Virus record (IMG/VR): IMGVR_UViG_3300020442_002957
Coordinates: 1 to 45,002 of that record
DNA length: 45,002 bases
Source: a virus
Reading direction: 5' to 3' (one strand)
Part shown: positions 22,010 through 31,562 of the stretch, in pieces
How the letters are laid out: each line of letters starts with the position of its first letter
How positions within the stretch are numbered: position 1 is the stretch's first letter
Position numbers and translations under genes: made by a program
The notes under the pieces: generated by a model
What the model was told of the DNA's origin: nothing
The model's input: the letters and a program-made list of their open reading frames with translations, nothing else
The model's database searches: none

Positions 22010-22651
22010 ATGGATTACCTTGTACTAGACGACTTCACTCCACTTAGTTTGCAAAACCAATTAGAAACTATGATCATGTATAATGATCAAGTGACTTGGG
22101 GTTACAGAGAGCAGACAGCAGGTGTTGATGGAGTTGACTGGAGCAAGGTTGATCCCAACATAAGAGAAACATGGATGTTACAACATGACATGTTTGGACA
22201 TGATGTAGGAGTAAGATCACAATTCTCTTTTGATCTTGCTAAAACTAATATATTCTTTCTAGAACATTATCTTGGCAAACCTATCAAAATGCTACAACGT
22301 ATCAAAGCAAACATGACTATGAAAGATGTTGAAGCAAAAGGTTGCCATCATCCACCTCATGTAGATATCGCTAACCCAGATAGTTTCAGTATGGTATATT
22401 ACCTGCACGACAACACAGAAGGCGATACTATTATATTTGATAAAAAATATAATGCAAACAACCCTAGTGACAGGCAACACGAAGGACTAAAAGAACTTAC
22501 TCGTGTATCGCCCAAAAAAGGTCGTGCGGTTGTATTCAATAGCAATAGATTCCATGCTAGTTCAATTCCGTGGAAAAGTGAACGTAGATGCATAATAAAT
22601 TATGTATTTTTTGCAGAACCAAACTTCTTAACCAAAACTGTTGACAAATAG
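22010..22651 (+). CDS. 2-oxoglutarate/Fe(II)-dependent oxygenase
   Basis: A 213-residue double-stranded beta-helix dioxygenase. HPPHVDIA contains the HxD iron ligands (His117, Asp119), NRFHASS supplies the distal His, and ERRCIINYVF the Arg that binds 2-oxoglutarate. A typical hydroxylase reaction is expected; the substrate (protein, nucleic acid or small molecule) is unknown. AAAAGGACAC site before the ATG. It is one of four such enzymes in the window. Confidence 0.75.
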   Translation: MDYLVLDDFTPLSLQNQLETMIMYNDQVTWGYREQTAGVDGVDWSKVDPNIRETWMLQHDMFGHDVGVRSQFSFDLAKTNIFFLEHYLGKPIKMLQRIKANMTMKDVEAKGCHHPPHVDIANPDSFSMVYYLHDNTEGDTIIFDKKYNANNPSDRQHEGLKELTRVSPKKGRAVVFNSNRFHASSIPWKSERRCIINYVFFAEPNFLTKTVDK

Positions 22652-22669
22652 GCTATACGATAGTATAGT
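22641..22669 (+). promoter_or_regulatory. Sigma-70-type promoter
   Basis: TTGACA, 17-base spacer, TATAGT; the -35 lies in the last codons of the oxygenase gene. It drives the 22692-24059 genes. Confidence 0.75.
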
Positions 22670-22691
22670 AATAACAATAAAGGAGGTTTGT

Positions 22692-22853
22692 ATGGAACAA
22701 ACATTTACTACAGTGAAGGATTTTCTTGTTGCTGAAAAGGACAAGATCGTAGAGTATCAAACCCAATCATGGGCTGATGCTAAAATTCAACTTGCTAACA
22801 ATCAAGAACAGATCACAGAACTGTTTTCGAAGGTTGCATCAATTTTCAATTAA
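22692..22853 (+). CDS. Small helical protein
   Basis: A 53-residue soluble amphipathic helical protein with a strong AAAGGAGG site before the ATG and a consensus promoter. It leads an operon of three lipoproteins. An upstream in-frame ATG at 22641 lies in the promoter and is not used. Function unknown. Confidence 0.65.
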   Translation: MEQTFTTVKDFLVAEKDKIVEYQTQSWADAKIQLANNQEQITELFSKVASIFN

Positions 22854-22862
22854 GAGGCAAAA

Positions 22863-23348
22863 ATGAAAGGCTTATTAAAAACATTTGCAATGGTAGGACT
22901 ACTTGCTGGTTTAGGCGCATGTTCGTCATATACTACTATTGCTGAACGAGATACGTATGCTCAACCAAAGTGGTATGCAAAGTGTGCCCAAGCAGGTAGC
23001 GAAGGTTGGCTTTGGTGGAAGAAAGATTACGTTTATGCTTGTGGATCAGGACAAAGCGTATATCAGCAAGCCGCTGAAGAACAGATGTATGCTATTGCAA
23101 TGAACAACTTTGCAAAACGTATCAACGGTAGAGTGAATAGTGAAACAACACTAGAGTTTAATAACGATTCTAGAGAAACTAACACTTTCATTTCCTACAA
23201 AGTAAATGATACGAGAGTGAGTCAACATCTTGAAGAAGAACGTGGTACTTACATCTACGCAGGCAACACTTACACATTTGTAAAACTTAGAATGCCTAAG
23301 GAAGTGTTTGATAGTTTGGTTGCTAGTCCTAATTCAGGATCAAACTAA
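22863..23348 (+). CDS. LPP20-like lipoprotein
   Basis: A 161-residue lipoprotein: signal peptide and lipobox LGAC with Cys20, then a mature domain rich in Tyr/Trp. The segment EEQMYAIAMNNFAKRINGRVNSETTLEF...RETNTFISYKVNDTRVSQH resembles LPP20/FlgP-type envelope lipoproteins. Residue +2 is Ser, which in enterobacterial rules favours the outer membrane. AAGAGGCAAAA before the ATG. It overlaps the next gene by one base. A role in envelope change or superinfection exclusion is inference. Confidence 0.7.
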   Translation: MKGLLKTFAMVGLLAGLGACSSYTTIAERDTYAQPKWYAKCAQAGSEGWLWWKKDYVYACGSGQSVYQQAAEEQMYAIAMNNFAKRINGRVNSETTLEFNNDSRETNTFISYKVNDTRVSQHLEEERGTYIYAGNTYTFVKLRMPKEVFDSLVASPNSGSN

Positions 23349-23677
23349 TGGTTAGAGCAGGATTAGGCTTATTTGTCCTAGTCCTGTTAACTGCTTGTTC
23401 TTCAGGTAAAGACATTGTGTATCAGCCACCTTATTGCTACACAGATCAATCTATTACTTTACAAGACGGAGAAAATGTAAGCAGTGAAACTACACTTGAG
23501 TGTAGTGACAGGCCAGGTCAACAAACAATGATACAACGTGCAGGAATAGATGCAGGTTGTGAAGAGTTTCAATACACAGAAATTATTAAAGGTCGCAGAG
23601 TTCTTGCGAGAGGAGTGAGATGTGAAAAACTTGACGGTAGTTGGGAAGTTCTTGATCTTAATGGCATTGTTAGGTAG
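23348..23677 (+). CDS. Lipoprotein with surface-antigen-like C-terminus
   Basis: A 109-residue lipoprotein with lipobox LTAC (Cys17). The C-terminal part (CEEFQYTEIIKGRRVLARGVRCEKLDGSWEVLD) has the Cys-strand-strand-Cys-DGSW pattern found at the end of alphaproteobacterial 17-kDa surface antigens. This suggests derivation from a host envelope protein. Start overlaps the previous stop (TAATG). Function unknown. Confidence 0.65.
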   Translation: MVRAGLGLFVLVLLTACSSGKDIVYQPPYCYTDQSITLQDGENVSSETTLECSDRPGQQTMIQRAGIDAGCEEFQYTEIIKGRRVLARGVRCEKLDGSWEVLDLNGIVR

Positions 23678-24059
23678 TCTAACTGCCTGTGCTTCAAACT
23701 CCCCTTATCAAAGTAATAGTGTACAAAACACAGTAGTTGGCCCATGGGGACACAGCCAAAGTGCTGTATACTATGGTTGGAAACTTTGGCAGGAAAAAGA
23801 ATACAGACTTTCAGAATCACAAAAAACTAAACAGACAGCATCTGTCTATAGTGCATTAGAAGGCCAATATGGTGTAGCATATAAATGGTACGAAAAGGAT
23901 GCATGGGGAGCCGCAAAAGCAGTTCACGGTTATCCACAAGGTAGTGGTTTTTGCAGAGTAATTTATACCATGCTAGTGGTAAGAGACAAGCAAAAAACAT
24001 TCGAAGAAACAGCATGTAAAGAAGAAGGCCATAAAGGTTGGCGTTTTATAGTTAAGTAA
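23622..24059 (+). CDS. Lipoprotein with surface-antigen-like C-terminus
   Basis: A 145-residue lipoprotein starting at GTG (GAGGAG upstream) inside the previous gene, overlapping by 56 bases. Lipobox LTAC with Cys23. The end (FCRVIYTMLVVRDKQKTFEETACKEEGHKGWRFI) repeats the Cys-strands-Cys-W pattern of its neighbour, so the two may be distant relatives. Last of three lipoproteins in one operon. Confidence 0.65.
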   Translation: MKNLTVVGKFLILMALLGSLTACASNSPYQSNSVQNTVVGPWGHSQSAVYYGWKLWQEKEYRLSESQKTKQTASVYSALEGQYGVAYKWYEKDAWGAAKAVHGYPQGSGFCRVIYTMLVVRDKQKTFEETACKEEGHKGWRFIVK

Positions 24060-24086
24060 TACTATATCTGATAACTAGTTTTGGAT

Positions 24087-24093
24087 TAAATAC
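24087..24093 (+). promoter_or_regulatory. Late promoter box abutting a start codon
   Basis: TTAAATAC-AAT-ATG with the ATG at 24097; no convincing Shine-Dalgarno. Confidence 0.5.
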
Positions 24094-24096
24094 AAT

Positions 24097-26226
24097 ATGG
24101 CATTAGGAATTTTAGTTTTAATAACCGCCTTAACAATAAGCGGTGTAGCAATTTATTACTCTATAGCAGGTCTTGTGGCTATTTTTGCCGCGGCGGCTAT
24201 ACCTATTATTATAATGGGTACTGCATTAGAAGTAGGTAAACTTGTAACAGCAGTATGGCTACACAGATATTGGTCACAGGCAAAATGGTGGTTAAAAACC
24301 TATCTAACTACTGCGGTTGTTGTACTCATGTTTATTACAAGCATGGGTATTTTTGGTTTCTTATCAAAAGCACATATTGAACAAACTAGTGCAAGCGAAG
24401 AAAGTGTTGCACAGGTACAGCGTATAGATACTGAGATAGGCAGGCTTACTGCTATTATTGATCGTGCAGAAGAAAAGATCAAGAAACTAGAAAACAGTGG
24501 CACAGGTGCTGATGCAAACATCCAAGCACAAATAGATAAAGAGCAGGAACGTATAGACAAAGCATTTGAACGTATTGAACCTGCAATACAACAACAAAAC
24601 AAAATTATAGAAGATGCTAGGGCAACAGACAACAATAGAACTAAGCCTTATGAAGATCAACTTACAAATATACAAAACGAAATTACACGTTTAGAAAACA
24701 CTGCAAGAGAGTATGAAGATAAAATTGCAGGACTAGGCGCAGATACTAGTGCAGTTCAACCATTACTTGAACAAATTAAAAAAATTGAAGAAGAAATTAT
24801 TCGTGTAACTAATCAATTACAAAGCACAGAACGTTCGCAGATTAGAGCAGGACAAGCAATCATTGGAGTCACAAGTGATGGCTTGTTTGGTAACAACACA
24901 AGAGAAGCTCTTGCTAAGTGGGTTTCAGCACAACAAGATCGCATTAGTCAAATACAAGGTGACATAAGCAAACTACGAGCAGACGCCACAACTACAGTAG
25001 ACAATGAGAGAGTAAGACTTGCTAATATTGTAAAAGATATTAGAACAAATCAAATACCTGCTCTTAAAGATCGCGAACTAAAAATGCTAGAAAAGATTGA
25101 CGAAGTTCGTGCTACAGAGTCACCAGTTATTGCAACTGCTAGAGACGAAATACAAAGATTACGTAAGAGTGCAGAAGACCAGGTTGCAAACAGTCAAGCA
25201 CTTATTGAACGTCTTAGATCACAATTAGCACAAACAGATAAAGCAGAAGAAATTGATGCGGCCGTTGATGAACAAAATGTACGTATCAAAAATGCTAGTG
25301 CTGAAATAGACACACTAACAGAACAAAAATATGCTCTTGAGGCAGAGTATAGAAAACTAGAAGCAGAAGTAGGGCCAATTAAGTATATTGCAGAATTTGT
25401 ATATGGTGAACAAGCAGATAAAAATATTTTAGAAGAAGCAGTTCGCTGGGTTATACTAGTCATTATATTTGTGTTTGACCCACTTGCTGTATTATTACTA
25501 ATCGCAAGCCAATATACCTTTGAGTACTACAGACGCAAAGATGACGGCGGTGAGCGTCTTCGGCGAGAACGTGCCGAATACGAAAGACTAAGAGCAGAAA
25601 AGATTGCTAACAATCCTGGCTTTACTGTTGACTCACCTACGCCGCCGGAAGAGGAGGAAGTAGATGAACGAGTGGATCAATCTACAGACAGCAATATACA
25701 AGATGATGATGTGGAATCTAATGAACGAGATAGAGAAACCGATAATGAGGAAGATCTATCAGGACGGAGCGAAGTGGAACCAGTTGAAGAACAAGTTCCT
25801 GACAGTCCACAAGTACAAGAATTGCCTAGTACCGTACAGGACACCGGAGCAGATCCTGAGCCAGTACAAGAAGAAGTAAAAAGCAAAAAAGACTATCCTG
25901 ACACACGTAACAAAATGTTCTATGCAGAAGAAATAGAACAGCAAGAAAAAGAGCGAGAAGAAAAATATAACGAACTAGATGCATCTGATGCATGGAAAGA
26001 TGCAAAGTCTAGATGGAAAGCTGATCATCCAGACGAGACTCTTAAGGAACATAAGATACACTATATAAAAGGTGTAATAGAAGAACTTCCTTGGGAGAAA
26101 TATGTTGAAAACAAGAACTACATTAAACAAGATCCTGAGGGCCAACACACTGTAAAATATGAGCAAAATGCAGAACAAGACAAAAACAGTATTTGGAAAC
26201 GTATAAGGGACGATGAAAGCAATTAA
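24097..26226 (+). CDS. Large membrane-anchored coiled-coil protein
   Basis: A 709-residue protein. Three or four TM helices lie in the first ~95 residues, then a long coiled-coil region (~100-455). Within it, IGVTSDGLFGNNTREALAKW (~270-289) looks like a peptidoglycan-binding_1 repeat (DGxFGxxT). One or two TMs follow (~463-485), then a charged, acidic, disordered cytoplasmic tail. The layout suggests a periplasmic coiled coil tethered at both ends, with a cytoplasmic tail. Possible roles: wall contact, lysis timing or injection blocking. It overlaps the next gene by 14 bases. Confidence 0.65.
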   Translation: MALGILVLITALTISGVAIYYSIAGLVAIFAAAAIPIIIMGTALEVGKLVTAVWLHRYWSQAKWWLKTYLTTAVVVLMFITSMGIFGFLSKAHIEQTSASEESVAQVQRIDTEIGRLTAIIDRAEEKIKKLENSGTGADANIQAQIDKEQERIDKAFERIEPAIQQQNKIIEDARATDNNRTKPYEDQLTNIQNEITRLENTAREYEDKIAGLGADTSAVQPLLEQIKKIEEEIIRVTNQLQSTERSQIRAGQAIIGVTSDGLFGNNTREALAKWVSAQQDRISQIQGDISKLRADATTTVDNERVRLANIVKDIRTNQIPALKDRELKMLEKIDEVRATESPVIATARDEIQRLRKSAEDQVANSQALIERLRSQLAQTDKAEEIDAAVDEQNVRIKNASAEIDTLTEQKYALEAEYRKLEAEVGPIKYIAEFVYGEQADKNILEEAVRWVILVIIFVFDPLAVLLLIASQYTFEYYRRKDDGGERLRRERAEYERLRAEKIANNPGFTVDSPTPPEEEEVDERVDQSTDSNIQDDDVESNERDRETDNEEDLSGRSEVEPVEEQVPDSPQVQELPSTVQDTGADPEPVQEEVKSKKDYPDTRNKMFYAEEIEQQEKEREEKYNELDASDAWKDAKSRWKADHPDETLKEHKIHYIKGVIEELPWEKYVENKNYIKQDPEGQHTVKYEQNAEQDKNSIWKRIRDDESN

Positions 26227-26599
26227 TGTAATTACTGCTCCTGATAAAATTAGACAGCGTTCTTATAAAATACTTCTAATTTATCCAGACAATAATATCC
26301 AACAACAACTGCAAGAACAAATACATGATTGGGATCATGCTATTGATATCTATATGTATACAGGGGAATCTATAGATTGGTTACTAGATGTTTTTGGTAT
26401 GTGTGATTTATGTATAATGAATTTGGATGAATGCGACAAAGAAATAAGGAATTTAGGCAGTTATTTGGTAAGTTTCCCCAAGACTTACTGGTTGACAAAA
26501 GCAGAGAATATAGTGTATAATAAACTCAGTTTGAATCAAGTATATAACTTAGATTTTATTAAACAACTCATAGGAGGTATTAGTGAGAAGAAACAATAA
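26213..26599 (+). CDS. Hypothetical phage protein
   Basis: A 128-residue alpha/beta protein with alternating strands and helices ([36 protein letters not shown]) reminiscent of a receiver- or Rossmann-like fold but without catalytic signatures. It overlaps both neighbours (14 and 17 bases). The bS21 gene starts within its end. Confidence 0.6.
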   Translation: MKAINVITAPDKIRQRSYKILLIYPDNNIQQQLQEQIHDWDHAIDIYMYTGESIDWLLDVFGMCDLCIMNLDECDKEIRNLGSYLVSFPKTYWLTKAENIVYNKLSLNQVYNLDFIKQLIGGISEKKQ

Positions 26600-26849
26600 C
26601 TTTAATAGAAACCGTGACAGAGATCCTAACTGGGGTAAAAACGGTTTAACAGTAGAAGTCAGAAATGGTGACTTTAACTTTGCACTACGAAAATTCAAAA
26701 AGAAGGTGCAAGAAGCAGGTATTATTCAAGAGCTGAGAGAACGTCAGCACTTTGTAAAGCCTAGTGAAAAACGTAAAAAAGCAAAAGCCGCTGGCAGAGC
26801 TAGATGGCTTAAGAAACAAGCAAAACAAAAAGCAGACTGGGGTAACTAA
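26583..26849 (+). CDS. rpsU: Ribosomal protein bS21 homologue
   Basis: An 88-residue bS21, the small-subunit protein near the mRNA exit and anti-Shine-Dalgarno region. [52 protein letters not shown] follows the family pattern through the KPSxKRKxKxxxA block. The N-terminal ~20 residues are an extra Asn/Arg-rich extension. Start is GTG with ATAGGAGG seven bases ahead. Phage bS21 genes are known in marine phages and may replace the host protein in ribosomes during infection. Its presence with IF-1 and tmRNA points to control of translation. Confidence 0.9.
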   Translation: MRRNNNFNRNRDRDPNWGKNGLTVEVRNGDFNFALRKFKKKVQEAGIIQELRERQHFVKPSEKRKKAKAAGRARWLKKQAKQKADWGN

Positions 26850-27412
26850 TGGAACCCCGGGCAGAACTGCTCTTTCCTACTATAATTTGGAAGCATGAGA
26901 TTAAACAAGATCTTAATGCTCTACGTCAACACATCTATAAAGTAAAAGAAAACACTGACGGTGTTAGTGTAAGCAATGTTGGCGGTTGGCAAAGTGACAA
27001 CCAAGACATGAGTAGAGACTTTATAGATTGGTCAATTGAATTAGATAAAGCAGTAAAAAGTTGTTGCACACAATCTGGATTACCACCTCTGAAGTTATAT
27101 AACTTATGGTTCAACGTAAACGGTAAAGCAGACTACAATTCAATACACAATCATCATGGTTCAATTATAAGTGGTGTTTACTATGTTGATGTTCCTTCTG
27201 ATTGTGGGAATATAGAATTTTATAGAGATGACGACAGCGAATATTATTTGCCTTTGTTAGAAAAATACAACGCATTTACAAAACAAAAACATGTGATTGA
27301 ACCAACACCTGGTATGCTTGTACTATTTCCAGGTTGGGTAAAACACAGTGTACAACCAAACAAAAGTCCGTCGGACAGAGTTTCAATTAGTTTCAACTAC
27401 GGAGTAAGATAA
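26849..27412 (+). CDS. 2OG-Fe(II) oxygenase-like protein
   Basis: A 187-residue cupin-type dioxygenase of the family with [13 protein letters not shown] at the N-terminus. Key parts: [20 protein letters not shown] (iron-binding His region), GNIEFY, then [35 protein letters not shown] with the distal His and the 2OG-binding Arg. The first ligand motif is HNHH rather than HxD, as in some members. Starts on the stop of rpsU (TAATGG). Substrate unknown. Confidence 0.65.
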   Translation: MEPRAELLFPTIIWKHEIKQDLNALRQHIYKVKENTDGVSVSNVGGWQSDNQDMSRDFIDWSIELDKAVKSCCTQSGLPPLKLYNLWFNVNGKADYNSIHNHHGSIISGVYYVDVPSDCGNIEFYRDDDSEYYLPLLEKYNAFTKQKHVIEPTPGMLVLFPGWVKHSVQPNKSPSDRVSISFNYGVR

Positions 27413-28596
27413 TGAGACTAGAAGAAGATATGAAGTTAGACTACAAGGACGTTTTAATTCGTCCTAAGCGGAGTGTATTAGGAAGTCGTAAAGAAGTAGA
27501 TCTTGAAAGAGGCTTTACTTGGCGTAACTGGAAGCCTGAAGAAATGAGTATGGAAAATTTACGTCCGGAACGTAGACACTGGCGAGGTATTCCTATCATG
27601 GCAAGTAATATGGACGGTGTTGGTACATTTGAAATGGCAGACACACTTGCTAGACAACATATTTTTACTTGTTTGGTTAAGACATATAGTATACAAGAAC
27701 TTGTAGATTTCTTTGATGATCCCGACAAGCCACAACGCAAAGACTACGTTGCATATAGCATGGGCATTACTGATGAAGATCATAAAAAATTTAGAACCGT
27801 ATACGAACAAGCGTCTGGAATTAGATATGTTTGTATTGATGTTGCAAACGGTTATTCAGAACGTTTTGCAAACTTTGTCAAAGAATTTAGAAAACTTTAT
27901 CCGCATATAGTCATCATAGCAGGTAATGTAGTAACTGGAGAGATGACAGAAGAGTTGATCCTAAGTGGCGCAGATATTGTTAAAGTTGGTATTGGGCCTG
28001 GTAGTGTTTGTACTACTCGGCTTGTTACTGGTGTTGGCTTCCCTCAACTATCAGCTGTTATTGAATGTGCCGACGCCGCACACGGACTTGGAGGACACAT
28101 TATCGCAGATGGAGGATGTACAACGCCAGGAGACGTTGCAAAAGCATTCGCAGGAGGTGCCGATTACGTTATGCTTGGGGGAATGCTCGCAGGCCACGAT
28201 GAAGGTGGAGGTGATGTTATCACAAGGTACTATCAAACTAATGAAGTTCAACCCAAACATGATGATGGGATGGGAGGAGAAATAGCCAGTAAGGACTATT
28301 TTGAACCTGTTGTTGAAGAAAAGAAATTTGTGCAGTTCTATGGAATGAGCAGTTCTAGTGCTAATAAGAAACACTTTGGTGGCTTGAAAAACTATCGTAG
28401 TTCAGAAGGCAGAACTGTTATGGTGCCATATAGAGGCAGTGTAGAGGATACTGTACAGAATATTTTAGGTGGAGTGCGGTCTGCTTGCACATATGCAGGA
28501 GCAGTAAGGCTAAAACACTTGAACAAGTGTACCACATTCGTTCGTTGCACTCAAACACATAATTCTGTTTACGAACAATCTACAATAGGTAATTAA
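27412..28596 (+). CDS. guaC: GMP reductase
   Basis: A TIM-barrel enzyme of the IMPDH/GMPR family that converts GMP to IMP with NADPH, moving guanine into the adenine pathway. [13 protein letters not shown] at the N-terminus and [26 protein letters not shown] with the catalytic Cys200 are diagnostic. [33 protein letters not shown] follows. No CBS domains, as in GuaC rather than IMPDH. Length 394 exceeds the ~347 of typical bacterial GuaC, with an insert near residues 35-50. Starts on the previous stop (TAATG). May shift purine balance toward the phage's AT-rich genome (inference). Confidence 0.85.
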   Translation: MRLEEDMKLDYKDVLIRPKRSVLGSRKEVDLERGFTWRNWKPEEMSMENLRPERRHWRGIPIMASNMDGVGTFEMADTLARQHIFTCLVKTYSIQELVDFFDDPDKPQRKDYVAYSMGITDEDHKKFRTVYEQASGIRYVCIDVANGYSERFANFVKEFRKLYPHIVIIAGNVVTGEMTEELILSGADIVKVGIGPGSVCTTRLVTGVGFPQLSAVIECADAAHGLGGHIIADGGCTTPGDVAKAFAGGADYVMLGGMLAGHDEGGGDVITRYYQTNEVQPKHDDGMGGEIASKDYFEPVVEEKKFVQFYGMSSSSANKKHFGGLKNYRSSEGRTVMVPYRGSVEDTVQNILGGVRSACTYAGAVRLKHLNKCTTFVRCTQTHNSVYEQSTIGN

Positions 28597-29318
28597 TGAT
28601 TTATCTTTTTGGAGACAGTTATGTAGACAGGAAGTATTGTTCCGATAAATGGGCATGGCCACGTAGGCTAGAGAAAGCATATCATTGTAAAAATTATGGA
28701 AGAGTAGGAACTGGTCCTTCTTACGCACTACAAAAATTAGGTAGTATGATAGAAAGTGATGCAATACAAAAAGATGATATTCTAATTTTTTTTGTTCCAG
28801 AATTTTTTAGAACGAACTTTTATTTTTGTAAACCTGAACAACAAGTTATGAGTTATTATGCTTGTGACTCTGACAGAAAGAAAATCGCTATAGATACATT
28901 AGGTGATAAGACTGTCCGATGGTTAGCAAAATGGTGGAAGTTTTATCAGTATTATGGATATAATGACACTATTGATGTTGCAAAAATCTTTAGTCTCCTA
29001 AATTCTTATTCACAATATTTCAAAAAAGTATTAATTATTAATACTGATAGAGATTTTGTAGACTACGAAAAAACGGTTGAAACAGTGTTGAATGCATCTA
29101 ATATTACTTTTCCTTGTGATATTATTTTAGACGAGGTAAGTCGCAGTGAACCAGAATTTACACATGCTATGGCTAAACATGGTAATGATAAAAGATCAAA
29201 TCATATGAACAAATTTAATCATGATATTATGTATGCAATGCTTGTACAATGGATTGAATCAGGAGTCAAACCTACAAACCAGTTTCAAACCAAAGGTAAA
29301 GTAAAACCACATAATTAA
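28596..29318 (+). CDS. SGNH/GDSL hydrolase-like protein
   Basis: A 240-residue protein starting IYLFGDSYVD, the GDS block with nucleophile Ser. NYGRVGTGPSYALQKLG gives the Gly-block. RSNHMNKFNHDIMYAML near the end could supply the catalytic His (block V). No signal peptide. Such enzymes cleave esters on sugars or lipids; here it sits between guaC and groEL with no telling partner. Starts on the guaC stop. Confidence 0.6.
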   Translation: MIYLFGDSYVDRKYCSDKWAWPRRLEKAYHCKNYGRVGTGPSYALQKLGSMIESDAIQKDDILIFFVPEFFRTNFYFCKPEQQVMSYYACDSDRKKIAIDTLGDKTVRWLAKWWKFYQYYGYNDTIDVAKIFSLLNSYSQYFKKVLIINTDRDFVDYEKTVETVLNASNITFPCDIILDEVSRSEPEFTHAMAKHGNDKRSNHMNKFNHDIMYAMLVQWIESGVKPTNQFQTKGKVKPHN

Positions 29319-29340
29319 TAGTAAAACATAGAGGATAACA

Positions 29341-30939
29341 ATGGCAAAAGATGTACAATTTGGTGACGTAAGTCGCTCAAAAATTATTAAAGGTGTAGAC
29401 GTGCTGGCAAACGCAGTTCGTGTTACACTAGGTCCAAAAGGACGAAACGTAATTTTACAACAACCATTTAAGCCGCCACACGTTACTAAAGACGGTGTGA
29501 CAGTAGCCCGTGAGATCTTCTTAAAAGATCCAATTGAAGATATGGGTGCTCAGATGGTTAAGGAGGTAGCAAGTCTTACAGCAGTAGATGCTGGTGACGG
29601 AACTACTACTGCAAGTGTTCTAGCACAGAGCATTGTAAAAGAAGGATACAAGTATGTAACTTCTGGAATGAATCCAATGGATCTAAAGCGTGGTATGGAT
29701 ATTGCTACAGATGCTATCGTAGAACAATTAGATAGTATTAGTAAGCCTTGCAACAGCAACAGTGAAATTGAACAGGTCGGTTCTATTAGTGCTAACTCAG
29801 ATGAGAGCATTGGTAAACTTATTGCAGAAGCAATGGACCGTGTAGGACAAGACGGAGTTATCACTGTTGAAGAAGGACAAAGTCTTAAGAACGACTTAGA
29901 AGTTGTTGATGGTATGCAGTTTGATCGAGGTTATCTATCTCCATACTTTATGAACAATCAAGAAAAATTGAATTGTGTACTCGAAGAACCTTACATCTTA
30001 CTAACTGATGAAAGCATTACTAATATTCAAAATCTTGTACCATTACTTGAAAAGGTAATTCAACAAGGTAAACCATTGTTAGTAATTGCAGAAGATGTTG
30101 AAGGCGAAGCACTAGGTACTCTTGTAATGAACACTGCAAGAGGTATTGTTAAGGCTTGTGCAGTTAAAGCACCAGGCTTTGGCGAGCGTAGACGTGAAAT
30201 GCTACAAGACATGGCGGTGCTTACAAAAGGTACAGTGATTTCAGAAGATGTAGGATTATCATTAGATAAGGTTACACTAGATCATTTAGGAACTGCACAG
30301 AGAGTTGAGATCAATAAAGAAACAACTACTATTGTAGATGGTGCAGGTACTAAGGAAGATATCCAACAACGTATTGACTACATTAAGAAGTTACTTGATG
30401 ACACAGAATCTAGTTACGACAAGGAAAAAGCAATGGAGCGTCTAGCAAAACTAGCAGGCGGTGTTGCTGTAATTAAAGTTGGAGCGGCTACAGAAGTAGA
30501 AGCCAAAGAAAAGAAGGATCGTATTGACGATGCTTTACATGCAACTAGAGCCGCAGTAGAAGATGGCATTGTTGCAGGCGGAGGTATTGCACTACTTAGA
30601 GCCAAACAACAACTAGCAGATTTGACAGGCAAAAATGCTGACCAAGATGCTGGTATTAAGATCGTGCTAGATGCGATTGAATCACCATTACGCCAAATTG
30701 TAGCTAATGCAGGTGTAAGTGCTGATGTTGTGATTGCTAATGTACTCAAAGGAGAAGGTACATATGGCTATGATGCGGCAGAAGATACATATGGTGATAT
30801 GATTGAAAAAGGTATTATTGACCCAACTAAAGTAACCAAAACTGCACTATTAAATGCAAGCAGTATCGCTGGTATGATTATTACTTCAGAATGTTCTATT
30901 GTGGATATTGAAGAAAAAAACAAGCCAGAAGATGAATAA
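29341..30939 (+). CDS. groEL: GroEL-type chaperonin
   Basis: A 532-residue Hsp60. Signature segments are present: [42 protein letters not shown] (catalytic Asp of the ATP site), the apical domain with [19 protein letters not shown], and [18 protein letters not shown]. The C-terminus ends KNKPEDE and lacks the GGM tail, so cavity properties may differ. No groES-like gene is in the window; it could use host GroES. A GAGGATAAC site precedes the ATG. Probably folds phage structural proteins. Confidence 0.95.
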   Translation: MAKDVQFGDVSRSKIIKGVDVLANAVRVTLGPKGRNVILQQPFKPPHVTKDGVTVAREIFLKDPIEDMGAQMVKEVASLTAVDAGDGTTTASVLAQSIVKEGYKYVTSGMNPMDLKRGMDIATDAIVEQLDSISKPCNSNSEIEQVGSISANSDESIGKLIAEAMDRVGQDGVITVEEGQSLKNDLEVVDGMQFDRGYLSPYFMNNQEKLNCVLEEPYILLTDESITNIQNLVPLLEKVIQQGKPLLVIAEDVEGEALGTLVMNTARGIVKACAVKAPGFGERRREMLQDMAVLTKGTVISEDVGLSLDKVTLDHLGTAQRVEINKETTTIVDGAGTKEDIQQRIDYIKKLLDDTESSYDKEKAMERLAKLAGGVAVIKVGAATEVEAKEKKDRIDDALHATRAAVEDGIVAGGGIALLRAKQQLADLTGKNADQDAGIKIVLDAIESPLRQIVANAGVSADVVIANVLKGEGTYGYDAAEDTYGDMIEKGIIDPTKVTKTALLNASSIAGMIITSECSIVDIEEKNKPEDE

Positions 30940-30964
30940 TTGGTAAAATAATTGATAAATAATA

Positions 30965-30993
30965 TTGACATTGTAGTAGTAAGATGCTATTAT
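30965..30993 (+). promoter_or_regulatory. Sigma-70-type promoter of the Hsp20 gene
   Basis: TTGACA, 17-base spacer, TATTAT; an overlapping TATAAT lies three bases later. An upstream GATAAATAA (late-like word) is close by. Confidence 0.7.
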
Positions 30994-30997
30994 AATG

Positions 30998-31020
30998 TTG
31001 TAGCGCCGGAAGGGCTACAA
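30998..31020 (+). repeat. 5' leader hairpin of the Hsp20 transcript
   Basis: TTGTAGC pairs with GCTACAA around a nine-base loop, right at the expected transcript start. May stabilise the mRNA or act as a thermosensor (speculative). Confidence 0.5.
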
Positions 31021-31052
31021 AGTTAAATCTTGCTTAATAAAGGAGAAAAAAC

Positions 31053-31517
31053 ATGACAAGACTAACAACTCTAGACTTACCCTCAATACATAGACACTTT
31101 GTAGGATTCGACAGAATGTTCGATGAAATGGACAGAATCTTCGAAAACTCTACTAAAGGACAAGGGTATCCACCATACAATATTGCACAACTAAATGAGA
31201 ACGAATACATGATCTCAATTGCTGTAGCAGGATTTGGTATGGACAACCTTTCAATTGAAAAGGACAAAGATACACTTAAAATTGAAGGAACTGCTCCAAA
31301 AGGAGACGAGGATGTAAATTATCTACACAGAGGAATTGGTGGAAGATCATTCCGTAGAGAGTTTACACTAGCAGATCACGTTGAAGTCCACAATGCTGAA
31401 CTTAAAAATGGTATGCTAAACATTCACCTAAAACGTGAAGTTCCAGAAGAAATGAAGCCTAAGAAGATTGAAATCAACGCAGGCCAAACTATCGAAGGAA
31501 CTGTTTCCGAGAAGTAA
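31053..31517 (+). CDS. Small heat-shock protein Hsp20 (IbpA-like)
   Basis: A 154-residue alpha-crystallin-domain holdase. FDEMDRIFE near the N-terminus, then YPPYNIAQLNENEYMISIAVAGFGMDNLSIEKDKDTLKIEG and YLHRGIGGRSFRREFTLADHVEVHNAELKNGMLNIHLKREVPEE follow the IbpA pattern. The last segment, EINAG, takes the place of the usual I-x-I tail. Hsp20 is a frequent gene of marine T4-like phages. Own promoter, 36 bases of AGGAG-containing leader after the hairpin. Confidence 0.9.
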   Translation: MTRLTTLDLPSIHRHFVGFDRMFDEMDRIFENSTKGQGYPPYNIAQLNENEYMISIAVAGFGMDNLSIEKDKDTLKIEGTAPKGDEDVNYLHRGIGGRSFRREFTLADHVEVHNAELKNGMLNIHLKREVPEEMKPKKIEINAGQTIEGTVSEK

Positions 31518-31524
31518 TAAGTCT

Positions 31525-31546
31525 GGGGGAGTGAAATACCTCCCCC
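31525..31546 (+). repeat. Intercistronic hairpin between hsp20 and clpS
   Basis: GGGGGAG and CTCCCCC pair around an eight-base loop without a T run. More likely an mRNA stabiliser or partial stop than a full terminator. Confidence 0.55.
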
Positions 31547-31562
31547 TAAACAAGGAGTAATT

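Noticed and set aside
24300-24635. Antisense open frames in the coiled-coil gene
   Set aside because: They arise from its helical codon pattern; no ribosome site or promoter.
27965-28285. Plus-strand 106-codon frame within guaC
   Set aside because: Shadow of guaC, which has diagnostic motifs in its own frame.
31525-31546. GC-rich hairpin after hsp20 as a rho-independent terminator
   Set aside because: No T run follows; clpS begins 17 bases later with no other promoter visible.
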